Origin: Saxidomus purpurata
Lineage: Eukaryota; Mollusca; Bivalvia; Venerida; Veneridae
Reading direction: 5' to 3'
Length of the DNA stretch: 64,000 nt
Assembly (NCBI GenBank): GCA_022818135.1
Contig: JAFMSR010000014.1
Coordinates: forward strand, 32,941,987 to 33,005,986
The notes under the pieces were generated by a model that was given only the letters and a program-made list of their open reading frames with translations, made no database searches and was not told where the DNA came from. Shown here one piece after another: positions 48,478-61,202 of this stretch (its first letter is position 1; each line of letters starts with the position of its first letter). A program made the translations under genes and the position numbers.

Positions 48478-50633
48478 AAACTGCAAGAGGGGAAATGAAT
48501 ATAGGTAAAATGTATGTCTAATTCATTTAAAGTTTTCATGTGTTGTTAAGATTAATATTTTCATTCTTGCAGAAACGTTAGATTCCGGCTACATGTATGC
48601 GGAAATCATGTATGAAGTTTTTGATGGCAATGCGTAATTACAATGTAACACAGTGAAAACAGCTTTTGGAAACTATGAAATATTACCCATTGATTGAAAG
48701 CAGGACACAGGAAAGGAAAACGTAACTAGTTAAGTTAGAAGTGGTGGTAATTTTCTCTGACAAGATCGTTAGCATAGTATAAGAATTACATTATAGGTTT
48801 TAATGTTGGTGCCTTGTAAAATTGTGCCTTTAAAGCACTACATTTGTCAAAAGTGTCAAGTTCTAATATTATTTAAAAACATTAATTTCAAAAAAGTAAA
48901 TTTCACCAAAAAAGCAATTTCTGTTTTCTGAACGAATTCCTTTTGATAACTACGCGCTTTCTTGTATGTACGTTTCTTTCTAGGCTACTACCAAATCAAA
49001 GCGCTGTGAGCGCTGAAGGCCTGGGGGCTATAGGTTAACTCCCCGAAAAACAACTTTTGACCTACGTGTTTTGCGCTGAACCTTACCTAAAGCGCGGGTC
49101 GAAATGTGCAGAGGGCGGAATTCAATATATGACACAGAATGAATGATTCACAAATATATTGGTGGCAGGGAAGTTTGTTTTATTGTAAAACGTACGTTAA
49201 ATGAAAAATAATCACAAAGTCAACATTATAAAATGTTTAAGCCAATAAAAATAATTCGATCTGCGCTTTGTACAACTTCAAGCGATATGATCTGATGATG
49301 TGGATCGAAAATTATTGTGTACCAAGGACAAGACCTTGAAATAGAAATAAACAAAGCAATACCAGCAATGAAATATAAATACAGTACTGTACAATGTGTA
49401 TACATGTAACAGAGAAAACCAAAAATGATTCTGGGTTACCTTGTAGTAGTAATCGGTGAAACCGTTCACTGGGCCTTGACATGCAGCGTCCTCGATTTTG
49501 ATCACGTGAGTTCCTTCTCGGGAATGTACGTAAATTTATCTCTTTTTGAGACATTTATTTTTGGTTAATATATATGTAATCGTTCGTAAATAACAAAGTT
49601 GTCAATGAAATAACATCGGAAATTTGAAAATCAAGCTACAAACTCTTTTATCGAGCTCCGTACGTTTCCGTAAATTTACGTAAATATCCGTACTTTTCCG
49701 TGATATGCATATGATTTCTTCCGTAATCAGCTAACAGTGCATTAATTTCTAAAACAGAAAAAATGTGTAATGCAGCCCGTAAGCGATATACCTTCCTGCA
49801 GTCGTTTGAAGTTTTATGTACCCTTTTTTATTTGTAATATGTTCTTATCATATCGACATTCAAACAGAAGATTTATCTGGTCTGTCTTGCACTACTTTCG
49901 CATAGCGTATGTTTACAGTTGTATTCGCACATAGCACAGTTAAATTTCTTGCAGTGTTTGAAATGTGGTATACTAACTTAGGCCTAGGGGACTTTCAGTC
50001 CCCAGGCCAAAAAGCTATCTTTATTTAAACTTTAAATAGCGTACATTTACTTGGTGATACAGTATGCAACCGATCACTTCCATATTAGTGCACATTTCTT
50101 AGAACTTGTTCATAGCCAGATCTGAATCTATAGCAACTATAATGCAAAATAAAACTAGACTAAGTCTTGTGACTTCTAACCGTCAACATGTTGTCAGAAA
50201 CAATTATATCACAAATGCTTAGTACAGTATTATTCATTTTGAGAAACATGTTTCAAGATGTACTGTCTTGAAAAGGCTTGATAAAAATCTGATACAGGTC
50301 GAAACGTTGGACAATGACAAACTTAGTCTAACGTTACTTGTGTTGGTTGTGTGTTCGAATATGTGTAAAATGTTCTACTGTCTTGAATATGGTAAGAATA
50401 TTTAGATTAAACTATCCACTCACGGTTAGCATACATGTATATGTAATCAACGACATTCAGTTTATTACAATTTGGCACAAGGAAAACAATATAAACATAC
50501 ATGTACTATCCTTTAAACTCTATCATAAAACATGTAAGCTGATTGGACGATCTGTGACTAACTATCCATTACTATAATAACTATTTCACTAAAAGGAAGA
50601 TACATACATATATATATATAGAAATAAAAAGAT
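48478..50633. other. No confident gene; possible exon near 49437-49520
   Basis: A more GC-rich minus-strand stretch encodes 'VIKIEDAACQGPVNGF' then 'TDYYYK', directly followed by a GTAACC that could be a 5' splice site. It is too short to identify and no acceptor is certain. At 48990-49110 there is another GC-richer, repeat-like stretch. 49650-49720 has TCCGTAAATTTACG-type simple repetition. A phrase near 50285-50320 (CAGGTCGAAACGTTGGAC) is typical of repeat-derived sequence. Confidence 0.3.
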
Positions 50634-51420
50634 TAATAATAATAATAATAAATTCTTTATTTTAAGAAGGTAACATATTATGACATTTATACAGACAATT
50701 CCATATTGCATCATATTTTCAATATGGCCTTCTTGTAATAAGATGGGGAAAAAACATAATTAAAATAAAAAAGAAATAAAAAAAATCACAGTTTTTCGAC
50801 AAACACTCAAAAATAATTACTTACACACGTAGGTAACGCATAACAGTAAGTTTAAGTTTTTAAGTTTTTTTATTTCAAGCAAAACCATTAGGCTAAAAAG
50901 CCCATGGGCTATGCAAACTGTGATATGCTAACGTTCAAAATCTAATAATACTTTATTACTGGTAGTTCTGATTTTAATATATTTTTTTTTGTAATTAATT
51001 TTTTAAAGATCGAAGACTTGGTAGATTTCGGATATGTGAAGGAATAGTATTCCAAACATTTTTACTACTACAACTAAAACTATTTTTTAAGTAGTTTGCT
51101 CGACATATCTTTGTTTGAAGATGATTTTTAGAGGCTGGATTATAAAAATGATTATTAGAAAAATTCAAAAGATCAGATATATACCTTGGAGCTAAAATGT
51201 TTTGAGATTTATACACAAGTAAAGCAGTATGATAGTTACATATCTGTGGAAAAGAAAGCCACTGTAGTTCTTGGAACATTTGTACAGACCTAGTTTGAAA
51301 TTGTCTGTTTAAAATAATTCTTGCTGCTCTTTTCTGGCTCTTAAATATCGTTTTTTCTTCATTTTCATTTTTCATTTGCTCGGAGTCCTGTATTTGAAGT
51401 CCATTCATATAACAAAAATG
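50634..51420 (-). pseudogene. LINE 3' end: reverse-transcriptase tail and AAT tail
   Basis: The open part (51408-50995) encodes the very C-terminal region of a non-LTR retrotransposon protein. It includes 'KSQKRAARIILNRQF', 'ELQWLSFPQICNYHTALLVY', 'NILAPRYISDLLNFS' and 'NVWNTIPSHIRNLPSLRSLK'. The sequence of L-W-L-P region, H-T-A-L-L-V-Y-K block, APxYISDLL and W-IP-IR is characteristic of CR1/L2/Jockey-like elements. The 3' UTR (50994-50652) ends AATAAAGAATTT and then an ATT repeat (complement of 50634-50651), the usual tail of such LINEs. Endonuclease and polymerase domains are missing, so the copy is 5'-truncated and dead. It separates block Y pieces a (48.0 kb) and b (51.5 kb). Confidence 0.85.
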
Positions 51421-51519
51421 GTTGCGAATTCATCGTGCACCATTATGCATTTTTTTCTGAAGGCAATTAGCTAAGAGAACTTACTCGCTCTTGTTTTAAC
51501 AGGAAATCTATAATAACAG

Positions 51520-51990
51520 TGAATCTAATAATTGATTTAGCTTAGCCTCTAAATCATTCTGTTCTGCCGAAGAGCGAGTTCTTCTAGGTCGCAATCTGAA
51601 CTGCTGACCCAACTTGTTAAAACCCATTTATCTGATATGTACGTCACGTTTGACAGAGTTATAGGAAACGAATACGGCATCGGTTCTAAATGTCATCGTC
51701 TTAATGAAATATATATGTATACGGTAAATAATGCACATCATTTATACGCAATGATATGAACCACGTGATCATGAAGTAGATATATCTTGGGTCTTTATTT
51801 GCCAACGTTTTACCACACCGCAGAAAATAACTGAATTCACCCGAAGAATGTCAAATCAATTGCGGGTTACGTCTCATAATCAATAAGAGGTGCATTTATA
51901 CTACTAGACTGAGGTACAGGTTAAAGGCCAATCTTTACTATACAAGACCCTGTAAAACGATATGCAAATGCAAAGCTTGGCAAATCAAAT
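51520..51990. repeat. Dispersed block Y, part b, copy 3
   Basis: This matches 36060-36560: 'cgagttcttctaggtcgcaa', 'gatatgtacgtcacg' (51634-51648), 'gaagtagatatatct', 'tctttatttgccaac' and 'acgtctcataatcaataaga' occur in the same order. It is the best-kept counterpart of copy 1. No coding frame is shared. Confidence 0.7.
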
Positions 51991-53894
51991 GTTCACACAC
52001 ACTAATAACCATAAATTCAACCTGTGGCTTACAAATGCATTTGACACACTGTCAATATCAAACGAAATTTTACAAGAAAATGCAAAAATATAACAGTTCA
52101 TTGGTTAAATTGTCTACTGTCTATTAAAATCTAAGATTAATTTCTTCAATTATATCAAAATGTAAAGAGGCTGTCGTGTTGGAAAAATACCGATGCGCCG
52201 CGCTAGTCCAATTCATTTTCGTAAATGCATTAAAATCAACACTAACCTATTGTAGCCGAGGCATAAATGTACTAAGAATTAGAGTGTGGTACTTCAAATG
52301 TATAAGTTCTACATTGTTATACGAGGAAGTATAGAGTGAATGCTATAATAAAGTAACGCTCTCAATGTCGAAAACTTCAGAATTTAACTATAATTTCTGA
52401 TACATAAACTGTAACATAAAAATAGATTATCTCGAACGAGTTTCACCGGACGCGTTTATAGAAGATTTTACATTGGCCAAAGACGAGAAAGCTACATGCG
52501 GTATGCAAAGTCTGTATCGATACTAAATCATTCCTGAGTTTTATAAAATTAAGATTTCCAAACTCGTCATTTTTTTTTTTGATTTCATGATAATTCGACT
52601 CATGGTTTCTGTGGAAAAATAATGGCAAAATAATTGAAATCACTGCTTCTGAGACGTCATCGGAAAAAAAACAATGTGTCCCTCAATGAAACAGAATTTC
52701 TTATGTTCAATAACTTAAAACATCATTTGAAGCCCGTTTAACTTGTACAATGTACTCTATACTATTTAAATAGACTCTATCTCCAGTTCTACAAAGCATA
52801 TGGTATACTATCTGCATGCAATATTTAGTATTGACTGTGAATAAAGGGTATAGATTTCAATACAATAGCAATTATGAAATTTAGCACCACTTGCACGTGC
52901 AACCCATGGGAAATGTGCACACATCTAAAAACGTTTCTGCCCTCTTCATGTTTTCCATGAAAGGAAATCAAATGTTGATTCAAATTTTATACATTTTTTT
53001 TTATTATAATTTAAGAAAAGGCTTGCTAGGGAAACAATAAAGAAAAATAATACGGCGTGAGGTGTTTAATGGAAAATTAAAGCAATCCCCGAGGGTATAA
53101 TTTACGTGACGCACTCCACATGAATTATTCTACCGACGCACAATCAGCGGGAAATGCTTAAAATTTCAATAAAGTTCTTCTTAAGACTTAGTTTTTACAT
53201 TATTTCGAAAATGTTGTGACTAACACTCTATGAAAATGTGAAATTTGCTCTGAAAGTTAGCGGTGTCTTATTGGTGTCCTAAAACGTGTTTATTGGTCTT
53301 GAAACAATGCTTTACAAATAGGATAACATTAGAATAACATTATCTATTTTATTTGTCACATTTACTAATAAATTATATCATTACTTACATCTAATGGGAC
53401 TGTCGTCTTTACCAGTCGTACATGGAACTAGCCCACTCTCACTCTAAATGTTCTGAAATTAGAGATTACAAATAATGAGCCGAATGTTTACATAATTATG
53501 TGTTCGGTATCGAGAATTTTATATTAAATAAAAGTGTGCACGTTGTGATTCTCCCACGAAAACATCTGCGATAGTTGAACGTACCTAAATATATGAATCA
53601 ATAGTTAATTTTAATACCGATATAAAAACATGAAAAAGGTGTACAACGTACAGAGAAAATAACATGTAATGGAAGCAATTTTATATTCATTCATACTTTA
53701 TTCATCTTATTACAACAGGCTTTAGGGGAGATATTGTTAGAAAATATTTAAAGGTGACACAGATGACGAAGGCCATGTGTCGATAGAAATTGCTTATCAT
53801 GTTCAGGTGAGCTAACAATTAAAATTATAGTTTATTTACCCCCAACAGATCACTTGATCATGATAACATTTGACGTAAAACTATGCGTAATGCA
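51991..53894. other. No gene seen
   Basis: This is AT-rich DNA. The frame at 52443-52643 (minus) has no recognisable motif. Confidence 0.5.
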
Positions 53895-53978
53895 AGAATT
53901 ATTTCTCTTGTTTTTTTTTTTAAATCTGAAGATGAAAGAATTATTTCTCTTGTGTTTTTTTTTTAAATCTGAAGATGA
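53895..53978. repeat. Tandem duplication, 2 x ~42 bp
   Basis: 'agaattatttctcttg', a T-run and then 'aaatctgaagatga' occurs twice back to back. The copies differ mainly in the T-run (one has an inserted G). A plus-strand open frame runs through both copies only because of the duplication. Confidence 0.85.
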
Positions 53979-55107
53979 TTATAACTGCGAGTCTCAGAAA
54001 ACCATCATACGAACGGATGGGGAAAAGATTAACTTGTTTCCAATGATATCTATTTTCTGGCATAATGTACGATAAAAAAGTCATTCGATAGATATAAGTT
54101 CATTAACAAAACACATTGAACATTTGAAGTTAATCTGGCTTTTACATTCAACAAACATATGCTTGATGGAAAAATAGCCCTTTGTTACAAGATAACATAT
54201 CTTACACGAAGCAAAACCTAAACTATGTAAGTGATCAATCTTGTCCAAACTAGAAGTCTGGCCGATAAACGGATCCGATATTGAAGTCTGTTTGAACATA
54301 CATAATTCAGTGTGTGCACACGAATCGAAAAAGCATGCGTTATGCGATCATAGATATGTGTTATGTAGGTATGCGTAAGGGCTGTTAAATACTTTGGGAA
54401 TTCTTCCAATATTCTTAGATGGTAAACCTATTACCTTACTTTTCTGAAATATATCTAATTGAACCCCAAGAGACTTTGTTCACTTGACGATGTTTACCAA
54501 TTTTAAGTTTGGCAGAAGAAATATCTGAAACTCATTGTTTTGCATTGGTATGTCATAATCTAATGAACGTAACCTATACCTTTGGAAAAAATGAAATATT
54601 TTTGTTGTACTTAAAATTTTGAACGAACATGTCTTAACACTTTAAAGCACATAATTGTACTGTTTCTGAAACAATATGAGATATATAAAGACACAAATTG
54701 TTGTATGCTTACTTTGATTTAGTAGAAAACGTTGCCTTTTATTTACATTTCTACATGCAAGTGTACGTCTCTACTGGTTTCAAAAATATAATTCGGCATG
54801 ATTGTAACGACAATGCCACTATAATTATTGTACAAATATGGAGACATCCGAAATAGGGAATTCATACAAGACGATTTGAAATCCACATGTAGTACAATCT
54901 GCAACTAATTCAAGTGTACACATTCTTTTATGTGAGTCAAATCAAACTGCATTCATTGTTAATATTTTAACGTTTATATCTGATTTTTGTTTTTTATTAT
55001 GTACAGTTACATATGTTTTCTCAGCTTCAATGTTCACAAGGCAGCATTGACATACTATGACGAAAATGGCGAGCTTAAATATTATACTGGCATAAATTTA
55101 ATTTTAA
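53979..55107. other. No gene seen
   Basis: This is AT-rich DNA with no recognisable coding or RNA feature. Confidence 0.5.
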
Positions 55108-55765
55108 CAAGAGCACATATGCCCCCTTGATGCAAAAGTTGTACTATGAAAGGAACAGTTTTTAAAGTAAAAACCAGTGTTAAATTCGTGAAAATGGCAA
55201 CTGTAGAAATTGTAGAAAATAAAAAAAAATTAAAAGAAAAAAAAACTTAAAAAAAAATATTGTTACAAAGTGACCTTGAACTCCAAAAAATAGTTTTTTG
55301 CTAAAAAAAAATAAATAAAAACTAAAACAAAATGAAAAAAAAAAGATTTCTATTTTAAAGTAACTGTGACCTTGACCTTGACCCCTAAAAAAAATATTTT
55401 ACTGAAAACAATTTGAAACTAAAAAAATCTATTGTAAGTAGTGACCTTGACCTAAATTTGTTTTTGTGTGTAAAACAATTTTATAATAAAACAAAAATTT
55501 AAAAAAATGTTCAGTAACAGTGACTGACTTTGACCCCTAAAAAATTTTGTTTGGCTGAAAACAATTTAAAACTAAAAGAAAAAATGAAAAACATCTATTT
55601 TTAGTAGTGACCTTGACCTTTTTAGCGTCAAACAATTTTATAATCAAAAAAAAAAAAAATTCGAAAATTATTTTTTTTAGTAACAGTGACCGACGGACGG
55701 ACGGACCGACCGACCGACCGACATCTGCAAAACAATATATCCCTCTTCTCCGAAGGGGGCATAAT
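55108..55765. mobile_element. Tandem-core element, TGACCTTGACC family, copy 2
   Basis: It starts with 'caagagcacatatgccccct', then 'atgaaaggaacagttttta' as at 39767. It continues with A-rich units carrying GTGACCTTGACC and ends with a GGAC/GACC run (55690-55720), 'atctgcaaaacaatata' and GAAGGGGGCATAATTA. ATGCCCCCTT at the start is the complement of AAGGGGGCAT at the end. It lacks the 145-bp units with palindromic sites seen in the longer copy. Confidence 0.75.
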
Positions 55766-57769
55766 TACATAATGAACATTATCAAGTCAGATCAAGAATA
55801 CGTTCTAAAGTAATAACTTCGTACAAACAAATGTTACATAAACTTCCCAGGCCTTTTAAATTCAACCGAACAATTGTTTTCAAAGTCCATCATTTACTCA
55901 AGTTGGCTTTCGTGATAATCAATTATTATAATAGACTCCAGTTACTGTAACCATGTAGCGCATTACAACACACTTAGAAAACACACTAATGTCCAGAATA
56001 TTACGACAAAAACTTACAAACTGTTGCAAGAAGACACGACAAAAATGAAACACGAACTTTTCTAAATATTTCTTATCTGGTGGACATGTAAATTATGTAG
56101 TTCAAGATTATTTTAAAAACTTAGCTGAAATCGACTATGAGATATAAATCATGTATTTTGTAAATATAATCTCCTAGACTACTGAGAAGAGGAGAAAAAA
56201 ACAAGAAAATCAAAACATCTAGAGACATTTATATCTCTAACGATACTTAAAAAAGCAGGAAATAGAAAAGAGTCCTTGTGGATCAGACCAATGTTTAACC
56301 AATGAAGTTCTAGGCAAATAATCCATTACAGTTCTCCAAGGATTTCGAGGCAAAATTATGAGATAGAACTAGATTTGGTTAACTCAAATGATAACAGAAA
56401 CTTATATAAGCTTTTAAAGCATCATGTTTTCATGTTTAATTGGGCTTATATCTAACGCGGAAACACATGAATCAGAAACAATGCTAAGACAATCAAATTA
56501 CCGCAAATTAAAACTAATCGGTTTTGACATTAATGGCAGAAAATTGATACAGAGATTCTTGTTATGATAGCGTAGATTTGTCCTATGAGGAAGACACGAA
56601 AGAAAATGTAAACAATATCATTCCACATCACTGAATGTACTATATAGTCTTTTTCCGACATCATGAATTGCTAGACCGTCCTATTTTTGGTGCTGATAAA
56701 TGGTTAGAGTATCGGACTTGTAAACACTATAGTCTCTTACTGTTTGAGATTTATACGTTCTGGGATAGGGTTCCTTCCCAGAAAGTTGTTTTATACAAAA
56801 AACAATTCACAGGAACGATGGTTAGGTAAACTGTCCACCGGTAAAAGTGACTGAAATATGGTTGAAGCGAGCGTTAAACCCTTGCAACAATGTTCTATAA
56901 ACTTTAAGGTACTATAACATAAACACGAAAAATTAATCATCAGAACTTGATAACTTACAGTAATGAGGTCTTCCAATGTCTTGGAATAAATGCGGTCAAA
57001 TCTTTATTCAAACGGATACTAAAACAATGCACCTGTATGACCAAGCTGAGTATTGCTTTTCAAGTATAAAGAACTAAATCTAAAACGTATGGAAATTTAC
57101 AATAGTATCAAGAAAAAGTTTGATGGCAATTTTTAAATTGACGTTCCCTATATCTGGCAGATTATTTCATAAAAAAGTTTATAATGCTTATTGTGTGTAG
57201 TATAATAAAATAATCATTTCCTCCAGAAGAAAAATGCATCTTTAGCGCATAAAATGTAAATATGGGGATCTATTATAAATAATCGTTCTCCTACCAAAAA
57301 TTATTAATCAAACAACCGTTTATGAAAGTTTACCGAAATAGAACACATACGTATAATTCCGTCAATTTTACCACTGTATTTATTAGAATTTTTTAGCTGA
57401 AATTTAAAGGTTTGGTAACAATTCTTTCAATCATTTGAATAAAAACCGTTTTGAGATTTTTGACCAGTTTTAGCATATGCCCAAGTTTCTCAACCTTATT
57501 GTTAAAAATGCGTAATAAAACCATTGTCACCTTTCTATGATTCCGAAAGTGCATAAATTGAATAATCTAAAAAAAGTCTTATGTCGCAAACGGGTGTGAA
57601 GAATCTTATTAAAATGCATTTTTATCTTCCTGTAAAAGTATTTCAAAATAGCAGTAAAAGCGAGTTTGCTATGATTCTAACGTGCAAGAAAGGAATATGC
57701 GCTAACATATTTCTTCTGTTCTTTTACTCTTATTTTCTTGTTCCTTCATAAAGTGAAACTGGCATTACG
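55766..57769. other. No gene; weak block Y part a near 56320-56580
   Basis: 'ggatttcgaggcaaaatta' and 'aactaatcggttttgacatt' resemble part a of block Y. 'cgttccctatatctggcaga' at 57142-57161 resembles a terminus of the TTAA miniature family. No gene is recognised. Confidence 0.4.
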
Positions 57770-57970
57770 AGTTCACGAACGTCTCAATTTGTTCTGCTGA
57801 CCGTTACAGGCAAACAGGAAATGAAAAACCAATAATGATATGTAATCTATTTGACACGTACGTCACGTTTGACAGAGTTATGGGAAACGGATACGACACC
57901 GATTCGGATTTTAACCAACTTAATGATATATGCGGTACCTTTTGCATGGCAAATAACAACACATCACTCA
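57770..57970. repeat. Dispersed block Y, part b, copy 4
   Basis: 'cacgtacgtcacgtttgaca', 'gagttatgggaaacggatac' and 'cttaatgatata', then 'gcatggcaaata', follow the order of part b at 36180-36300 and 51630-51720. Confidence 0.6.
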
Positions 57971-58959
57971 GGATTAATTCAGTTCCGTTCTGACGGTCAT
58001 TATTTTCCAGCAGTTTGCCACATTACAAGTACAAGTATCAAAACTTGCTTTACATGACATATATCAACATCATTTAGGACTATATTCCAAGCAAACACTA
58101 TTTCATTTAGTCGGACTTAACTCGGAATTCAAACCATATCACAATTCTCATTGTAAAAGATTTAACAAACGAGGTATCTTATAACAATACATTTAAAATA
58201 AACATTTAAGCCTGCTGCTTAAAATATTTTCAATGTTTAATAGACCGCCTATCATTTGTCTTCATTGTCCGGTAAATTCGACAATTAATCCGATGGATAT
58301 AAGATGCGTTTTACACACGAAGAAGCACGTACATTGTAGGTAGCAATTATAAACAAGGGGGTGGGAACTGGTATGCGTTAAGTCTTCGTTTAAAGAATTG
58401 CAGTGTGTGAAAAAGGTTAAAGCAGTTTTTGTATTTGTCTAGATTCAGGTTGAACATTTTTCTTGTCTATAGTAGTTTCTTCAATACTCTGTAGTTCAGA
58501 TGGAAAGTTCTATGTTGTGTTTTTTTTTATTTTGAGTAGCCAGGTCCCTGTCTTGCTCCATGTCCTACCAGGAAGATCATCGTGTGCATGGACTTAATAG
58601 CGCCCATCTTCAAAAAACATATTTGCGAAGAGACAAGAGTTGTGGTATTTTAATGTTTAGTAATGTGCAGTAATGAACTACATGTAAATTAAAAAATCCT
58701 TTCATTAGCTTTCGTTGAATCCGAATAAATGCGAACAACGTATGCAAAAGAGGTCATGTACATCTAATTCCATATTTTGTTAAAAAGTATGTAAGTGTTC
58801 AATATGAATCAAGGGTTCCAGTACAAATTTCTGTAAAGTATTTGACTGCATTTTATGAAATTATACGTTACAGAATTATAAAGCGTTATAGACACTTCTG
58901 AAATTTAAATATAAACATATAGTTGTGCCGTCAAAGGAAGCTCACGAACACTTTTAACA
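57971..58959. other. No gene seen
   Basis: This is AT-rich DNA without a recognisable feature. Confidence 0.5.
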
Positions 58960-59042
58960 TACAGTAAAACCTCGATAACTCGAGGTCGCAAGGGGACGAG
59001 TAAAATGCTCGAGTTATCCGGGTTCTCGAGTTATCCGAACCA
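58960..59042. mobile_element. Possible pogo/Tigger-type terminal fragment
   Basis: TA then CAGTAAAACCTCGATAACTC, followed by two further CTCGAGTTATCCG phrases, resembles the inverted terminal repeat of pogo-like Tc1/mariner elements (CAGTGAAACCTCG-like) next to a TA target. I could not find the matching opposite end downstream, so this is either a solo end or a worn element. Confidence 0.4.
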
Positions 59043-61202
59043 TGGAAGTTTTACATGTTTTTCTGCTGTCATAATTATATCTTGTGAACAACGACTTATT
59101 TGAGGAACTTTATGTTGAGGTCGGATTAATACATTTACAAAATTTGTTACATTAAATCACGAGCTCTGATTACCTTTCGTACTTATTTGATAAAATCCTG
59201 TTCATTTCGTTTGCATACATGTACAATCAGGGTAATTACTATTTGACAACTGATTAATGGGACGGCGGGGTAATGTTACTTTACTCGTCAAGTATATTTT
59301 TTTTCTTCTAGACGATGCGAGGCAACCAGTATGCTAGACAATTTTCTCAAACTGCTATGTAGCTTTTACTTGTGTTGTTGACTCTAGCCATTATTTTTTG
59401 CATTTTATATTTTAGTATATCATTTTGGTGAAATTTAACAGTTTCACTCGAAGCTTAAATCGAGTGTTAGAAAAAATATTGATGTTTCCTTACTGGGAAC
59501 ATATAACGTTTATACATGTAACTACATGACTGTTTTGGGTGTCAAATGCTATAAATTATTAGTGATTGTTCTAGGTCTTATAATGTACAGCTCTTATGTA
59601 ATTTTCTTATCTGTCTTATTTCAGACAGCATAACAAAGCGTTATAACAGATCAGATGTTCTGAAATGTCAAAGAAGACAAAATGTATCAAGTGGTGGTCA
59701 AAATAAATATTTAATTCCAGCTGAAGCTAAGAAGTATTTCATCTTAGTTACTGACTTTATTGTGATTGATTATACATATGTTTTTGTTTTTCGCGAATTG
59801 TATTTATATGTTATTGCCTGTGCACCTGCTGCCGAGAAAGATATCCCCATGTGGCATAATCTAGACGCATTGCCGTAGCATTAAGCGAGCTGATGAAAGC
59901 TTAACACGACGGAAATGCAATATGTGGAGTCTAGTCCATCGATATGTCATAACGATCAGTAACGTCGATGGTGACCATCACGAAAAGCGAGAAGAACTAC
60001 AATGGCTATACTGATTACTTTTTCGCTATATTTAACGTTATGAATGGCATTCTAATTTTCTCAGAATACTGGAAGCAGGGTTTGAGTGAGTTTCAGTGAC
60101 CAAAGGCGGTTTACGTTATTTACCCAAATCTTATACTAGTAATGCACTTCTTATTTACTGATTAAAAGAAACAATCGCACAGTTGTTGATACTTCTAGTT
60201 GTTTCCCCATTTGAATTGCCATACAGATAGCTTGCTCAGCGAAGTCTGTCAAAATCATGTGACTGTGACCAGTTAACCATCTGTGTTGAGACACAATACT
60301 TTTGAGATAGAGATTTCTTTTTGTATTTAACATTTTGTGAAGAAGCTGATATGTAGTAAAATGCATTATTTGACTACATTAGAAAATTTTAAGATTCACA
60401 TTTTATAAGATATAGTTTTATATTTACAAGAGAACGGTAGTTTACATGATTAATGAAGACCTCAAACAAGTGCAGCAGCTGAATGTAACAATGTAACACT
60501 ATTTACAAATGTTTTTAATTTGATTTGGGTCTACAGCTGCAAGTCAACCTACTTTATATGTATTGTTGTAAACGTTACTAACTTTGAAATCTGTATGTTT
60601 TTTACTGATTGAAATCTTATTTTCTTTCTTTCTTTCGCTTCGTTATTTCGTCTGAATTAAAAAGGTTTAACATAGCTATCTATCAATTGCTAATGAAGCA
60701 TGAAAACGGTAATTCCTGAAAAAAAATGTGCTAAGTAGGTGTTACTTTACTACTTGAAAGCTGTTTGAGGTTCACCTCCAAAGATTAGAATAATTTACCT
60801 TAGGGTGAATGAGTAAAAGATGCCTAAACATTAGAAATATTTATTAGACTAGAAAGCGCTATAAAGAGATACTACACTCATTATAAACATTTGGTTAGTT
60901 AATTATACTTGTGTTTGTATAAATGATTATTTTGAACTATCTAAATTGTTCTTTTAATTTGGTCAGTGACCTGTTAGCGAAAATATGTAATCAATTGACG
61001 ATTTGGTTATGTTTGAAATTACAGTAATAGCGGAAACATAAATTTAGCTTCAAGATCCCATGATTTTTTATTATCTCTGCGTGACCTTTCCGTTTTCTTT
61101 TCATGTTTTTCTGTTGTGATTTTATTACTGATCTATCTGGAGATCCAAATTTTAAGAACCATTTTCATGAAAGATTCCTACCCTTTTAAAAGTAAAATAA
61201 TG
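59043..61202. other. No gene seen
   Basis: This is AT-rich DNA. The frame at 60151-60366 (minus) has no recognisable motif. Confidence 0.5.
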
